Below, in pieces: positions 6,614-14,559 of a DNA stretch of 14,878 nucleotides. Source of the stretch: JBKEDH01 sp047975295 (GTDB taxonomy: Bacteria; Bacteroidota; Bacteroidia; Flavobacteriales; Flavobacteriaceae); contig JBKEDH010000123.1 in assembly GCA_047975295.1 (NCBI GenBank), forward strand, positions 1 through 14,878, given 5' to 3'. How positions within the stretch are numbered: the stretch's first letter is position 1; every line of letters begins with the position of its first letter. The notes beneath the pieces are model-generated. The model saw only the letters and a program-made list of their open reading frames with translations. It searched no databases and was not told the DNA's origin. The translations under genes were made by a program, and so were the position numbers.

Positions 6614-7852
6614 TTATTCAATTTCAACACCACTAACAAACACCTTTTCAATTGGATTGTTTCCAAACGAGTATGGTATAATTCCATAAGAGTTAATTGC
6701 CTTTGTAAGGATTAAATTGGCTTTTTTACCAACGGTTATACTTCCAACTTCTTTTTCCAAACCCATGGCATAAGCCCCATTTATGGTAGCGGCATTTATG
6801 GCTTCTTCGGGTGTTAGCTTCATTTTTATACAGGCTGCCGATACCACAAAATTCATATTGCCCGATGGAGACGAACCGGGATTATAATCGGTAGCGAGAG
6901 CCAAAGGTAATCCGGCATCAATCATTTTACGGCCGGGTGTGTACGGAATACTTAGAAAAAACGAACATCCCGGCAAAGCTACCGGCATGGTTTTGGAGCC
7001 TATCAAAGCCTTAATATCCTCGTCTTTCATTTCTTCCAAATGATCGACCGAAAGAGCTTTGTGTGCCACACCTACCTGAACACCTCCAATAGACGTAAAT
7101 TGGTTAACATGTATTTTGGGTACTAAGCCATATTGGTTTCCCGCTTGCAAAATACGTTCGGTATCTTTAACCGTAAAATAGCCTGTTTCGCAAAACACGT
7201 CGATATATTCGGATAGGTTTTCTTTATAAATTATGGGCAATACCTCATCAATCAACAAATTCAAATACGCCTCCTTATTGTTTTTGTATTCCAAAGGTAC
7301 CGCATGCGCTCCCAAAAATGTAGCTTTTATGGGAAGTTTATAGTTTTCCTTTAAGCGTTTTATTACCCGAAGCATTTTAAGTTCGGCTTCAAGTGTTAAA
7401 CCGTAGCCCGATTTTATTTCGATGGCTCCAGTACCCAATGCCATAACTTCCTGCAATCGCTTTTCGGTTTGGCTGTACAATTCATTTTCTAAGGTGTTTT
7501 GAAGTTTTTTTGCCGAATTTAAAATACCTCCGCCCTTTGCGGCAATTTCCTGATAGGACAATCCTTTTATTTTATCGACAAATTCACTTTCCCTGTTTCC
7601 GGCGTAAACCAAATGTGTATGCGAATCGCACCAAGATGGCAAAATCATTTTATTTGTTGCATCAATAACTTTATCGACCTGAATATCGGGACAATTATCC
7701 ATAATACCGAAATCACTAATAATTCCGTTTTCTACAAGTAGATAAGCATTTTTTATAGTTGGCAAAATAGACATATCCTTGCCCGAAACCGACCTAATAT
7801 TTGGTTCTCTTATTTGAAGTAATTCTTTTATGTTTTTAAAAAGTGTACGCAT
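6614..7852 (-). CDS. hutI: imidazolonepropionase
   Basis: A 412-residue metal-dependent amidohydrolase, the third enzyme of histidine breakdown, which opens 4-imidazolone-5-propionate to N-formimino-L-glutamate in the cytosol. Metal ligands are visible: H78 and H80 in CDSHTHLVYAG, H183 in LGAHAVP, H248 in KIHVNQF and D322 in ATDYNPGSSPSGNM. The loop AAKGGGI (105-110) and IEIKSGYGL (145-152) are typical of HutI. Length matches the family. The frame runs upstream to a TTG at 7888, but the ATG at 7852 (MRTLFKNIKELLQIREP) fits family N-termini and leaves a 36-bp gap to hutU. It is the last gene of the hutH-hutU-hutI run, and no gene for the next step follows. No truncation or missing residue is seen. 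Confidence 0.96.
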   Translation of the reverse strand: MRTLFKNIKELLQIREPNIRSVSGKDMSILPTIKNAYLLVENGIISDFGIMDNCPDIQVDKVIDATNKMILPSWCDSHTHLVYAGNRESEFVDKIKGLSYQEIAAKGGGILNSAKKLQNTLENELYSQTEKRLQEVMALGTGAIEIKSGYGLTLEAELKMLRVIKRLKENYKLPIKATFLGAHAVPLEYKNNKEAYLNLLIDEVLPIIYKENLSEYIDVFCETGYFTVKDTERILQAGNQYGLVPKIHVNQFTSIGGVQVGVAHKALSVDHLEEMKDEDIKALIGSKTMPVALPGCSFFLSIPYTPGRKMIDAGLPLALATDYNPGSSPSGNMNFVVSAACIKMKLTPEEAINAATINGAYAMGLEKEVGSITVGKKANLILTKAINSYGIIPYSFGNNPIEKVFVSGVEIE

Positions 7853-7888
7853 TTTTAAGTTGAAAATAAAAAGTAAAACATTGAACAA

Positions 7889-9886
7889 TTAAAACAATCC
7901 TTCTAAAAGTTTATCTTCTACCATATTGGGTATTGTAACTTTTAGGTTTGGTGTTCGCTCCATTTCCCGTTTTATAGCAAACAAGGCTTCTTTGTTTCTT
8001 GCCCAACTACGACGAGCAATACCATTGTTAACATCGTAAAACAGCATGCTTTCAAGTCGGTCTTCGGCTTCCGACGTACCATCCAACAACATACCGAAGC
8101 CACCATTAATAACTTCGCCCCAACCTACGCCACCTCCATTGTGGATAGACACCCAAGTAGCACCTCGAAAACTATCGCCTATAACGTTATGGATGGCCAT
8201 ATCGGCAGTAAATTTACTGCCATCGTAAATGTTTGAGGTTTCCCGATATGGCGAATCGGTTCCGCTTACATCATGATGGTCGCGCCCCAAAACCACCGGA
8301 GCGATAATACCACTTTTTACAGCCTTGTTAAAAGCTTGGGCTATTTTAATACGACCTTCGGCATCGGCATACAAAATACGTGCCTGCGAACCCACTACCA
8401 ATTTGTTTTGCTTGGCATTTTGTATCCATGTAATATTGTCTTGCATTTGTAACTTGATTTCATTGGGAGCCATTTTCATCATATCCTGTAAAACCTGCAT
8501 TGCCAACTTATCGGTTTTATCTAAATCTTCCGGATTTCCAGATGTACATACCCAGCGAAAAGGCCCAAAACCATAGTCGAAACACATAGGTCCCAAAATA
8601 TCCTGTACATACGATGGATATTTAAAGTCTATATTGTTTTTTGCCATAACATTGGCTCCTGCCCGAGAAGCTTCCAACAGAAAGGCATTTCCGTAATCGA
8701 AAAAATAAGTACCCCGTTGGGTATGCTTATTAATGGCTTCGGCATGGCGACGCAAGGATTCTTGGACTTTTTCCTTAAACAAACCAGGATCTTCCCTAAT
8801 TAATCGGTTGGATTCTTCGTACGATAAGCCTACCGGGTAATAGCCCCCCGTCCATGGAATATGCAACGATGTTTGATCGGAACCAACATGGATAAAAAGA
8901 TTTTCTTCATGGAAACGTTCCCAAACATCGACCACATTTCCTACAAAAGCAATTGAAACTATTTTGTTATTGCTTTGAACTGTTTTTACCTGAGCGACCA
9001 GTTCATCCAAATTATCAACAAGTACATCTACCCAACCTTGTTCGTAACGCTTGCGTGCCGCTTTTTCGTTTACTTCGGCACAAATGGTAATACATCCGGC
9101 AATATTTCCGGCTTTTGGCTGGGCACCACTCATACCTCCCAGGCCTGAGGTTAAAAATATTTTTCCGGCAGCAGTTTCGCTCGGTTTTAATATTTTTCTA
9201 AAGGCATTCATAACCGTAATAGTGGTGCCATGAACAATTCCTTGTGGACCTATATACATAAAGGAACCTGCCGTCATTTGTCCATATTGGGTAACACCAA
9301 GAGCGTTGTATTTTTCCCAGTCGTCGGGTTTGGCGTAATTGGGTATCATTATACCATTTGTAACCACTACCCGCGGTGCATTTTTTGAAGAAGGAAACAG
9401 CCCCATTGGATGGCCGGAATACATGTGCAGGGTCTGCTTATCGGTCATTGTTGCCAAATACTGCATGGTTAATAGATACTGCGCCCAATTTTGAAAAACC
9501 GCTCCGTTACCGCCGTAAGTAATCAGCTCTTCGGGGTGCTGCGCCACATCGGAATTAAGGTTATTTTGAATCATGAGCATTATGGCTGCTGCCTGCTTGC
9601 TTTTTGCCGGATATTCTGCAATATCGCGAGCATACATCTTGTAATCTGGTTTAAAGCGATACATATAAATACGTCCAAATTTTTTGAGCTCTTGGGCAAA
9701 TTCGGTAGCCAGTTCCTTATGCCATTCTTTTGGAAAATAACGCAAAGCATTGCGTATAGCCAGTTGTTTTTCTTCTGCCGATAAAATATCCTTACGTTTT
9801 GGTGCCCGATTTACATTCTCGGAATATTTATATTTTGGTGGTAATTGCTTGGGGATACCTTGTAATATTTGTTTTTGAAATGTCAT
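7889..9886 (-). CDS. hutU: urocanate hydratase (long form)
   Basis: A 665-residue urocanase, which uses tightly bound NAD+ as an electrophile to add water to urocanate and make imidazolonepropionate. Family landmarks are intact: TYGGNGAVFQNW (123-134), MYSGHPMG (155-162), TSGLGGMSGAQPKAG (246-260) in the NAD-binding part, VGSDQTSLH (334-342) and DYGFGPFRWVCTSG (437-450), where C447 is the conserved active-site cysteine. It is about 110 residues longer than the roughly 555-residue proteobacterial enzymes and close to animal UROC1, the form usual in Bacteroidota. The ATG at 9886 starts MTFQKQILQGIP, which suits the long form. A 12-base poly-A tract sits directly before the start. The gap to hutH is 85 bp and to hutI 36 bp, consistent with one operon. 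Confidence 0.97.
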   Translation of the reverse strand: MTFQKQILQGIPKQLPPKYKYSENVNRAPKRKDILSAEEKQLAIRNALRYFPKEWHKELATEFAQELKKFGRIYMYRFKPDYKMYARDIAEYPAKSKQAAAIMLMIQNNLNSDVAQHPEELITYGGNGAVFQNWAQYLLTMQYLATMTDKQTLHMYSGHPMGLFPSSKNAPRVVVTNGIMIPNYAKPDDWEKYNALGVTQYGQMTAGSFMYIGPQGIVHGTTITVMNAFRKILKPSETAAGKIFLTSGLGGMSGAQPKAGNIAGCITICAEVNEKAARKRYEQGWVDVLVDNLDELVAQVKTVQSNNKIVSIAFVGNVVDVWERFHEENLFIHVGSDQTSLHIPWTGGYYPVGLSYEESNRLIREDPGLFKEKVQESLRRHAEAINKHTQRGTYFFDYGNAFLLEASRAGANVMAKNNIDFKYPSYVQDILGPMCFDYGFGPFRWVCTSGNPEDLDKTDKLAMQVLQDMMKMAPNEIKLQMQDNITWIQNAKQNKLVVGSQARILYADAEGRIKIAQAFNKAVKSGIIAPVVLGRDHHDVSGTDSPYRETSNIYDGSKFTADMAIHNVIGDSFRGATWVSIHNGGGVGWGEVINGGFGMLLDGTSEAEDRLESMLFYDVNNGIARRSWARNKEALFAIKREMERTPNLKVTIPNMVEDKLLEGLF

Positions 9887-9971
9887 TTTTTTTTTTTTGC
9901 TGAATTACTGGATTGTTTAATTGTGAGGTGAGGGAATTATCCAATCAATATCTTTTTAATCTTCTCCCCCA

Positions 9972-11468
9972 TTAATTCATCTTCACTATAAATTTCCGAT
10001 TTTTAACCAAATTGATCATAGCGTTAATATCATCTTTTAAAATGCGGTCGTCTTCCAATTTTGCTACTTTGTTCCGTATAATACTAAAATTTTTCTCCAA
10101 AATTTCAGAAAAAGTATTAGGTCGCCTAAACTCCATGGCTTGGGCAGCGTACATAAGTTCTATTGCTAATATTTTTTCGGTATTACTTAGAATTTGATTA
10201 AACTTTCGCCCCGAAATACTCCCCATGGACACATGATCTTCCTGCCCTAAAGACGTTGGAATGCTATCGGCAGAAGGCGGAAAACACAAGGATTTATTTT
10301 CGGTTACCAAAGCGGCGGTAGTGTATTGCGGAATCATAAAACCGGAATTCAATCCGCCACCGGCCGTTAGTAGTCTTGGCAGGCCAAACTTACCTTCAAG
10401 CAATAAAAAACACCTTCTGTCGGAAATATTTCCCAATTCAGAAGCCGCCAAAGCACCGTAATCTAAGGCCATTGCCAAAGGTTGTCCATGAAAATTACCA
10501 CCCGAAATGGCTTCGGTATCGCTTAGCACAATAGGATTATCGGTTACCGAATTCATCTCGATTTCGGTCAATTCGTTTAAGTGGTAATAGGTATTTCGTG
10601 AGGCTCCATGTACTTGCGGAATACATCGCATAGAATAGGGGTCTTGCACACGCTCGCAATTTTCGTGCGATTTAATATTGTTGGAGTCCTTGAACAGCAT
10701 GCACATACGTTTGGCAACTTCCAAATTGCCTTTAAACGGACGGATACTGTGCAATAGCTCCTTAAAAGGCGATTCGCTTCCTTGGTAGCCTTCCAAGCTC
10801 ATGGCTCCGGCCACATCGGCCAAATCCAGTACGTATTCCATTTTATGCAAGCCCATAATGGCATGTGCCAAGATAAATTGTGTACCGTTTATTAAGGCCA
10901 AACCTTCTTTTGCTTCCAGTTGAACAGGTTGTAAACCATGCGCCTCCAAAACTTTTTTTGCCGGTACAATTTCATTTTCAATCCAAAATTCACCTTCACC
11001 TATTAAAGGCAAAAACAAATGCGATAGCGGAGCCAAATCGCCCGATGCACCAACCGAACCCTGCTCGGGCACAACGGGCAACATATTGTTTTCGATAAAA
11101 TAGATAATACGATTGACAACCTCCAAGCGAATACCCGAAAAACCTTTGCTTAGGGCGTGTACCTTACAGATCATCATGATTTTTGATAAGGTTTTATCTA
11201 TTGGACAGCCCACACCAACAGCATGGGTTATTAATAGGTTTTTTTGCAGTAAACTGGTCTGTTTGGGCGAAATCTTAACATCGCAAAGCGGTCCAAACCC
11301 CGTGTTTATACCGTAAATTGCTTTATTAGAGATGGCCATTTTTTCAACTTTAGCCCTACATTCGTCAATTTTTGAAATAGCATAATCGGATAATCCGGCC
11401 TGCAATGTACCACTAGCAATGGCCATAACTTTATTTACCGTTAATTTATCGGTTCCGTAGATAAACAT
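9972..11468 (-). CDS. hutH: histidine ammonia-lyase
   Basis: A 498-residue cytosolic lyase that removes ammonia from histidine to give trans-urocanate, the committed step of the pathway. The self-forming MIO cofactor triad A141-S142-G143 lies in GSVGASGDLAPLSH (137-150), and the catalytic tyrosine Y52 is in IYGINTGFG (51-59). The motif NPIVLSDTEAISGGNFHGQP further along is also characteristic of the family. The reading frame extends 16 codons upstream to a TTG at 11516, but the ATG at 11468 (MFIYGTDKLT) matches normal HutH length and lies 21 bp after a promoter box. First gene of the hut operon, followed by hutU after 85 bp. Divergent from the LysR-type gene, its likely regulator. Nothing is missing or frameshifted. 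Confidence 0.97.
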   Translation of the reverse strand: MFIYGTDKLTVNKVMAIASGTLQAGLSDYAISKIDECRAKVEKMAISNKAIYGINTGFGPLCDVKISPKQTSLLQKNLLITHAVGVGCPIDKTLSKIMMICKVHALSKGFSGIRLEVVNRIIYFIENNMLPVVPEQGSVGASGDLAPLSHLFLPLIGEGEFWIENEIVPAKKVLEAHGLQPVQLEAKEGLALINGTQFILAHAIMGLHKMEYVLDLADVAGAMSLEGYQGSESPFKELLHSIRPFKGNLEVAKRMCMLFKDSNNIKSHENCERVQDPYSMRCIPQVHGASRNTYYHLNELTEIEMNSVTDNPIVLSDTEAISGGNFHGQPLAMALDYGALAASELGNISDRRCFLLLEGKFGLPRLLTAGGGLNSGFMIPQYTTAALVTENKSLCFPPSADSIPTSLGQEDHVSMGSISGRKFNQILSNTEKILAIELMYAAQAMEFRRPNTFSEILEKNFSIIRNKVAKLEDDRILKDDINAMINLVKNRKFIVKMN

Positions 11469-11489
11469 GTTAAAAAATTCTGATTTACA

Positions 11490-11497
11490 CAAAAATA
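11490..11497 (-). promoter_or_regulatory. -7 promoter box (TATTTTTG) of the hut operon
   Basis: Read on the - strand this is a perfect TAnnTTTG, 21 bp before the hutH ATG. A TTG at 11514-11516 (- strand) lies 16 bp upstream and may be the -33 element. It is the only convincing box for the three hut genes, so they probably form a single transcript with a leader of about 15 nt. Confidence 0.55.
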
Positions 11498-11514
11498 TCA
11501 ATAAATTTGATAAC

Positions 11515-11531
11515 AATTAATACTATTAATT
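11515..11531. promoter_or_regulatory. 17-bp palindrome, candidate LysR operator
   Basis: AATTAATA-C-TATTAATT is a perfect palindrome with a one-base centre, lying between divergent hutH and the LysR-type gene. It contains T-N11-A (T11517 to A11529), the core of LysR-type binding sites. It ends 10 bp before the regulator ATG and overlaps the presumed -33 region of hutH, a position suited to control of hutH and self-control. AT-richness makes chance palindromes more likely here. Confidence 0.45.
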
Positions 11532-11541
11532 TCAATTATTA

Positions 11542-12444
11542 ATGCTTTTTAATTATCAAATAGAATACCGTCATCTTAATTATTTTTTGGCAGTTGCCGA
11601 AACCTTACATTTTAGGAAAGCAGCCGAAAAGCTATTTATTTCCCAACCCGGATTAAGCCGACAGATAAAAGAATTGGAAACTAATTTGAACATTAAACTG
11701 TTTGAACGCAACAACCGAAATGTAACACTTACCCATACCGGTATGTATTTAAAAGATGCCCTTACCAAAAATTTAAAAAGTTTGGATACCATTTTGCACC
11801 ATGCCAAACTTTTGAACGACGGCAAGGACGGCCAACTTAATTTTGGTTATGTGGGTTCGGCCATGCAAAATATTATTCCGCAGTTATTGCTCCGGTTTAC
11901 CAAAACTCACCCCAATATTCTGTTCAGCTTAAAGGAAATGGATAACAATAAACAAATTGAAGGTTTACTACTACAAGATATCGACATTGGATTTGTTAGA
12001 CAGGAAAAAGTGCCCAAGGGCATTTGCCGCCTTCCCTTATTGGAGGAACCTTTCTGTTTGGTTTTACCAGCCAATCATCCCTCCAATTCTAAAAATTTTA
12101 AAAACCTGCTTCAATTTAAAACAGAATCTTTTATACTGTTCGACCCCGAATATAGCGCTTCGTATTACGATAAGGTGATGGATATTTTTCAAGATAGCGG
12201 TTTTAGTCCGTTGGTATCGCACAATACCATACATGCGGGTTCTATTTACAAATTGGTTGAAAATGGTTTTGGAATCTCAATCGTTCCCAAGTCCCTTCAA
12301 ACTAAAAACAATGTCAGTATAAAATTTATCGAACTTAACAATATAAAACAACGCACTACACTTTCGGCCATTTGGAATACAGAAAATAAAAATCCCATTT
12401 TGGGTAAGATTCTGAATTTAATTAAGATGTTGGATATTGGTTAG
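11542..12444 (+). CDS. LysR-type transcriptional regulator, probable hut regulator
   Basis: A 300-residue LysR-type regulator of normal family length. The N-terminal winged helix-turn-helix spans about 8-67: YRHLNYFLAVAETLHFRKAA, then FISQPGLSRQIKELE and KLFERNNRNVTLT. A linker helix follows (about 65-90). The effector-binding domain (about 92-297) has the typical start GQLNFGYVGSAMQNIIPQLL and the usual late motif VENGFGISIVPKSL. Such proteins act as tetramers and usually activate an adjacent divergent gene when a small molecule binds. Divergence from hutH with 73 bp between makes the hut operon the natural target, with histidine or urocanate a plausible ligand; that is inference. Best-known hut regulators are HutC (GntR) and HutP, so a LysR type is a different solution. 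The gene ends immediately before a tandem 7-bp repeat. Confidence 0.93.
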   Translation: MLFNYQIEYRHLNYFLAVAETLHFRKAAEKLFISQPGLSRQIKELETNLNIKLFERNNRNVTLTHTGMYLKDALTKNLKSLDTILHHAKLLNDGKDGQLNFGYVGSAMQNIIPQLLLRFTKTHPNILFSLKEMDNNKQIEGLLLQDIDIGFVRQEKVPKGICRLPLLEEPFCLVLPANHPSNSKNFKNLLQFKTESFILFDPEYSASYYDKVMDIFQDSGFSPLVSHNTIHAGSIYKLVENGFGISIVPKSLQTKNNVSIKFIELNNIKQRTTLSAIWNTENKNPILGKILNLIKMLDIG

Positions 12445-12493
12445 TTGTTGGTTGTTGGTTGTTGGTTGTTGGTTGTTGGTTGTTGGTTGTTGG
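12445..12493. repeat. seven perfect tandem copies of TTGTTGG
   Basis: Starting on the base after the LysR-type stop codon there are exactly seven uninterrupted copies of the heptamer TTGTTGG (49 bp), followed by TAAAG. The preceding coding end GATATTGGTTAG resembles a degenerate further unit. Because the unit is not a multiple of three but lies after the stop, changes in copy number would alter only spacing and RNA, not the protein. Confidence 0.95.
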
Positions 12494-12627
12494 TAAAGAT
12501 GTTCGTTTTCTGTTGCTCAATCTAAAATTTTAACTTTCATTTTTAATTTTTCACTTCCCACATCCTCTCATTTTGAATCTCCAAATTCCCAAATTCGTTT
12601 AATTTTTTCACCTTTCAACTAAATTAC
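12494..12627. other. AT-rich spacer without recognisable features
   Basis: Between the heptamer repeat and the helicase promoter lie 134 bp of T- and C-rich sequence on the + strand, with repeated short pieces such as TTTCATTTTT, TTTTTCAC and CCAAATTCCCAAATTC. I see no gene, no clear terminator for the LysR-type gene and no RNA gene. Confidence 0.5.
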
Positions 12628-12635
12628 TATCTTTG
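12628..12635 (+). promoter_or_regulatory. -7 promoter box (TATCTTTG) of the helicase gene
   Basis: TATCTTTGC is the most typical Bacteroidota promoter box in the window. It predicts an RNA start near 12642, hence a leader of about 106 nt, far longer than the other leaders seen here. No good -33 TTG is visible at the usual spacing. Confidence 0.6.
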
Positions 12636-12649
12636 CGCGAAAATAAATT

Positions 12650-12741
12650 CCTCAGGGTGAGGATGTGTTACGGGAAGTTTTAGGGTTAAGTATGTCGATT
12701 CGCTTCTTAGGTAACACCAAGTAACATAATCGAATACTTAA
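12650..12741 (+). promoter_or_regulatory. structured mRNA leader with two interlocking long helices
   Basis: Three pairings can be drawn. CCTCA (12650-12654) pairs with TGAGG (12658-12662). Helix A joins 12665-12677 to 12703-12717: 7 Watson-Crick pairs GTGTTAC/GTAACAC, a 2-nt bulge, then GGGAAG/CTTCTT with two G-U pairs. Helix B joins 12686-12700 to 12728-12741: 14 Watson-Crick pairs with one bulged G (12694), ending 6 nt before the ATG. The 5' arm of B lies in the loop of A and the 3' arm of A in the loop of B, so they form a pseudoknot or exclude each other. A second GTAACA at 12721-12726 could replace the A partner. Helix B would cover the ribosome landing site. I do not match it to a named riboswitch or leader family. 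Confidence 0.6.
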
Positions 12742-12747
12742 ACAAAC

Positions 12748-14502
12748 ATGAGTACATTTCAAGATTTAGGTCTTAACGACGACCTATTGCAAGCTATTAA
12801 TGCCTTAGGCTTTACCGCACCAAGCGAAGTACAGGAAAAAGCAATCCCATTATTATTATCGAACGAAGGCGATTTGGTAGCCTTGGCCCAAACCGGAACC
12901 GGAAAAACCGCTGCTTTTGGTTTTCCTATGCTACAGAAAATAGATATTGGCAGCCGTACTACCCAAGGTTTAATTTTATCGCCAACACGCGAGCTTTGCC
13001 TACAAATAACCAACGAAATAAAACTTTATGGAAAATACTGTAAAGGATTAAATGTTGTTGCCGTTTACGGTGGGGCAAGCATTACCGAACAGTCCAGAGA
13101 AGTAAAACGGGGTGCACAGATTATCGTGGCTACACCGGGGCGGATGAAGGATATGATTAACCGCCGCATGGTCGATATTTCCAAAATTGAGTATGCCGTT
13201 CTGGACGAAGCCGATGAAATGCTCAATATGGGCTTTAAAGAAGATATTACCGATATTTTATCGCATACACCCCAAGATAAAAGTACATGGCTGTTTTCGG
13301 CCACTATGCCAAAAGAAGTAGCTGCCATTGCCAAAAACTTTATGCACAAGCCCCAAGAAATTACTGTTGGCAACAAAAATGAAAGTACCAGTAACGTATC
13401 GCACGAATACTACTTGGTAAACGCCAGAGACCGCTATGCAGCATTAAAGCGCCTTGCCGATGCCAATCCCGATATTTTTTCGGTAGTATTTTGCCGTACC
13501 AAACGTGACACCCAAAAAGTAGCCGAAATGCTTATAGAAGACGGCTACAATGCCGGTGCGCTACATGGCGATTTAAGTCAAAATCAGCGAGATTTGGTCA
13601 TGAATGCCTTTAGAAAAAACCAAATACAAATGCTTGTGGCAACCGACGTGGCCGCCCGTGGTATTGATGTTGACGATATTACCCACGTAATAAACTACCA
13701 GTTACCCGACGAAGTAGAAACCTATACGCACCGCTCGGGACGTACAGGTCGAGCCGGTAAAACAGGAGTTTCCATGGTTATTGTTTCAAAAAGCGAAGTA
13801 CGTAAAATTAAAAGTATTGAACGTATTATAAAACGTCATTTCGAGAAAAAGGAAATACCGAACGGGATGGAAATTTGTGAGGTACAGCTTATGTCTCTTG
13901 CCAATAAAATACACAATACCGAAATAAACCACGAAATAGACGAGTATTTAAGCCAGATAAACGAATTGTTTGAAGGTACAACTAAAGACGAACTGATAAA
14001 GAAATTCTTTTCGGTGGAGTTTACACGTTTCTTTAACTACTACAAAAAAGCAAAAGACTTAAATGTTTCGGAAGGTTCACATGACAGGGAGGACGGAAGA
14101 AGCCACCGAGGAGGCAACCCGGATTCCACCCGCTATTTTATTAATATTGGCCGCAAGGATGGTTACGATTGGATGAGCCTAAAGGACTTTTTGCGAGACC
14201 AACTTAACCTAAGCAAGGACGATTTATTTAAAGTTGAAACCAAGGATAGTTTTTCCTTTTTTAATACCGAAAACGAATTTAAGGATAAAGTTTTAGCCCA
14301 TTTTACCGATTTTAAACACGAAGGACGCTTTGTTAATGTAGAAGTTTCCGAAAACCGAGGTGGCGGAGGCGGAAAACGCAGAGGTAAACGTTACGACGAC
14401 AAACGGTCGGGAGGAAAATATGGTAAAAAGAACAAAGATAAACGATCGGGAGGAAAATCAAATAATTTTGGGGCATCGCGACCAAGACGTTCCAGACGAT
14501 AA
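12748..14502 (+). CDS. DEAD-box ATP-dependent RNA helicase with DbpA-type RNA-binding domain
   Basis: A 584-residue RNA helicase that unwinds structured RNA, probably in ribosome assembly and mRNA handling, often needed in the cold. The N-terminal core has the Q motif (TFQDLGL, then Q29), Walker A AQTGTGKT (47-54), PTREL (79-83), ATPGR (128-132), DEAD (153-156) and SAT (184-186). The second core domain carries HGDLSQNQRD, VATDVAARGID and HRSGRTGRAGK. After a helical linker, residues 461-535 form a DbpA/CsdA-type RRM fold (RYFINIGRKDGYDWMSL to GRFVNVEVSE). Residues 536-584 are a basic Gly/Arg/Lys/Ser tail with DKRSGGK repeated twice, typical of non-specific RNA binding. It is a single-gene transcript with its own promoter, a long structured leader and a strong terminator, so autoregulation through RNA structure is plausible. 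Confidence 0.95.
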   Translation: MSTFQDLGLNDDLLQAINALGFTAPSEVQEKAIPLLLSNEGDLVALAQTGTGKTAAFGFPMLQKIDIGSRTTQGLILSPTRELCLQITNEIKLYGKYCKGLNVVAVYGGASITEQSREVKRGAQIIVATPGRMKDMINRRMVDISKIEYAVLDEADEMLNMGFKEDITDILSHTPQDKSTWLFSATMPKEVAAIAKNFMHKPQEITVGNKNESTSNVSHEYYLVNARDRYAALKRLADANPDIFSVVFCRTKRDTQKVAEMLIEDGYNAGALHGDLSQNQRDLVMNAFRKNQIQMLVATDVAARGIDVDDITHVINYQLPDEVETYTHRSGRTGRAGKTGVSMVIVSKSEVRKIKSIERIIKRHFEKKEIPNGMEICEVQLMSLANKIHNTEINHEIDEYLSQINELFEGTTKDELIKKFFSVEFTRFFNYYKKAKDLNVSEGSHDREDGRSHRGGNPDSTRYFINIGRKDGYDWMSLKDFLRDQLNLSKDDLFKVETKDSFSFFNTENEFKDKVLAHFTDFKHEGRFVNVEVSENRGGGGGKRRGKRYDDKRSGGKYGKKNKDKRSGGKSNNFGASRPRRSRR

Positions 14503-14517
14503 AATAATGTAAAAATG

Positions 14518-14559
14518 AAAAGAGCCAAAAGCAACAACCGTTTAACTTTTGGCTTTTTT
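14518..14559 (+). terminator. intrinsic terminator after the helicase gene
   Basis: AGCCAAAAG (14523-14531) pairs perfectly with CTTTTGGCT (14546-14554), and flanking A and T runs (14518-14521 with 14556-14559) extend the stem. Six T follow on the + strand. It begins 16 bp after the helicase stop. On the - strand the same hairpin is followed by CTTTTC, so it may also work in the other direction. Confidence 0.9.

Noticed and set aside
8046..9784. Several + strand open frames opposite hutU
   Set aside because: They are antisense shadows of a well-conserved gene and have no coding character of their own; the same holds for those opposite hutH, the kinase and the helicase.
11469..11516. Sixteen-codon extension of hutH from TTG 11516
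   Set aside because: It would cover the hut promoter box, and MFIYGTDKLT at 11468 is the normal HutH start.
12445..12493. Heptamer array as a CRISPR or other spacer-bearing array
   Set aside because: The units are directly contiguous with no unique spacers, so it is a simple tandem repeat.
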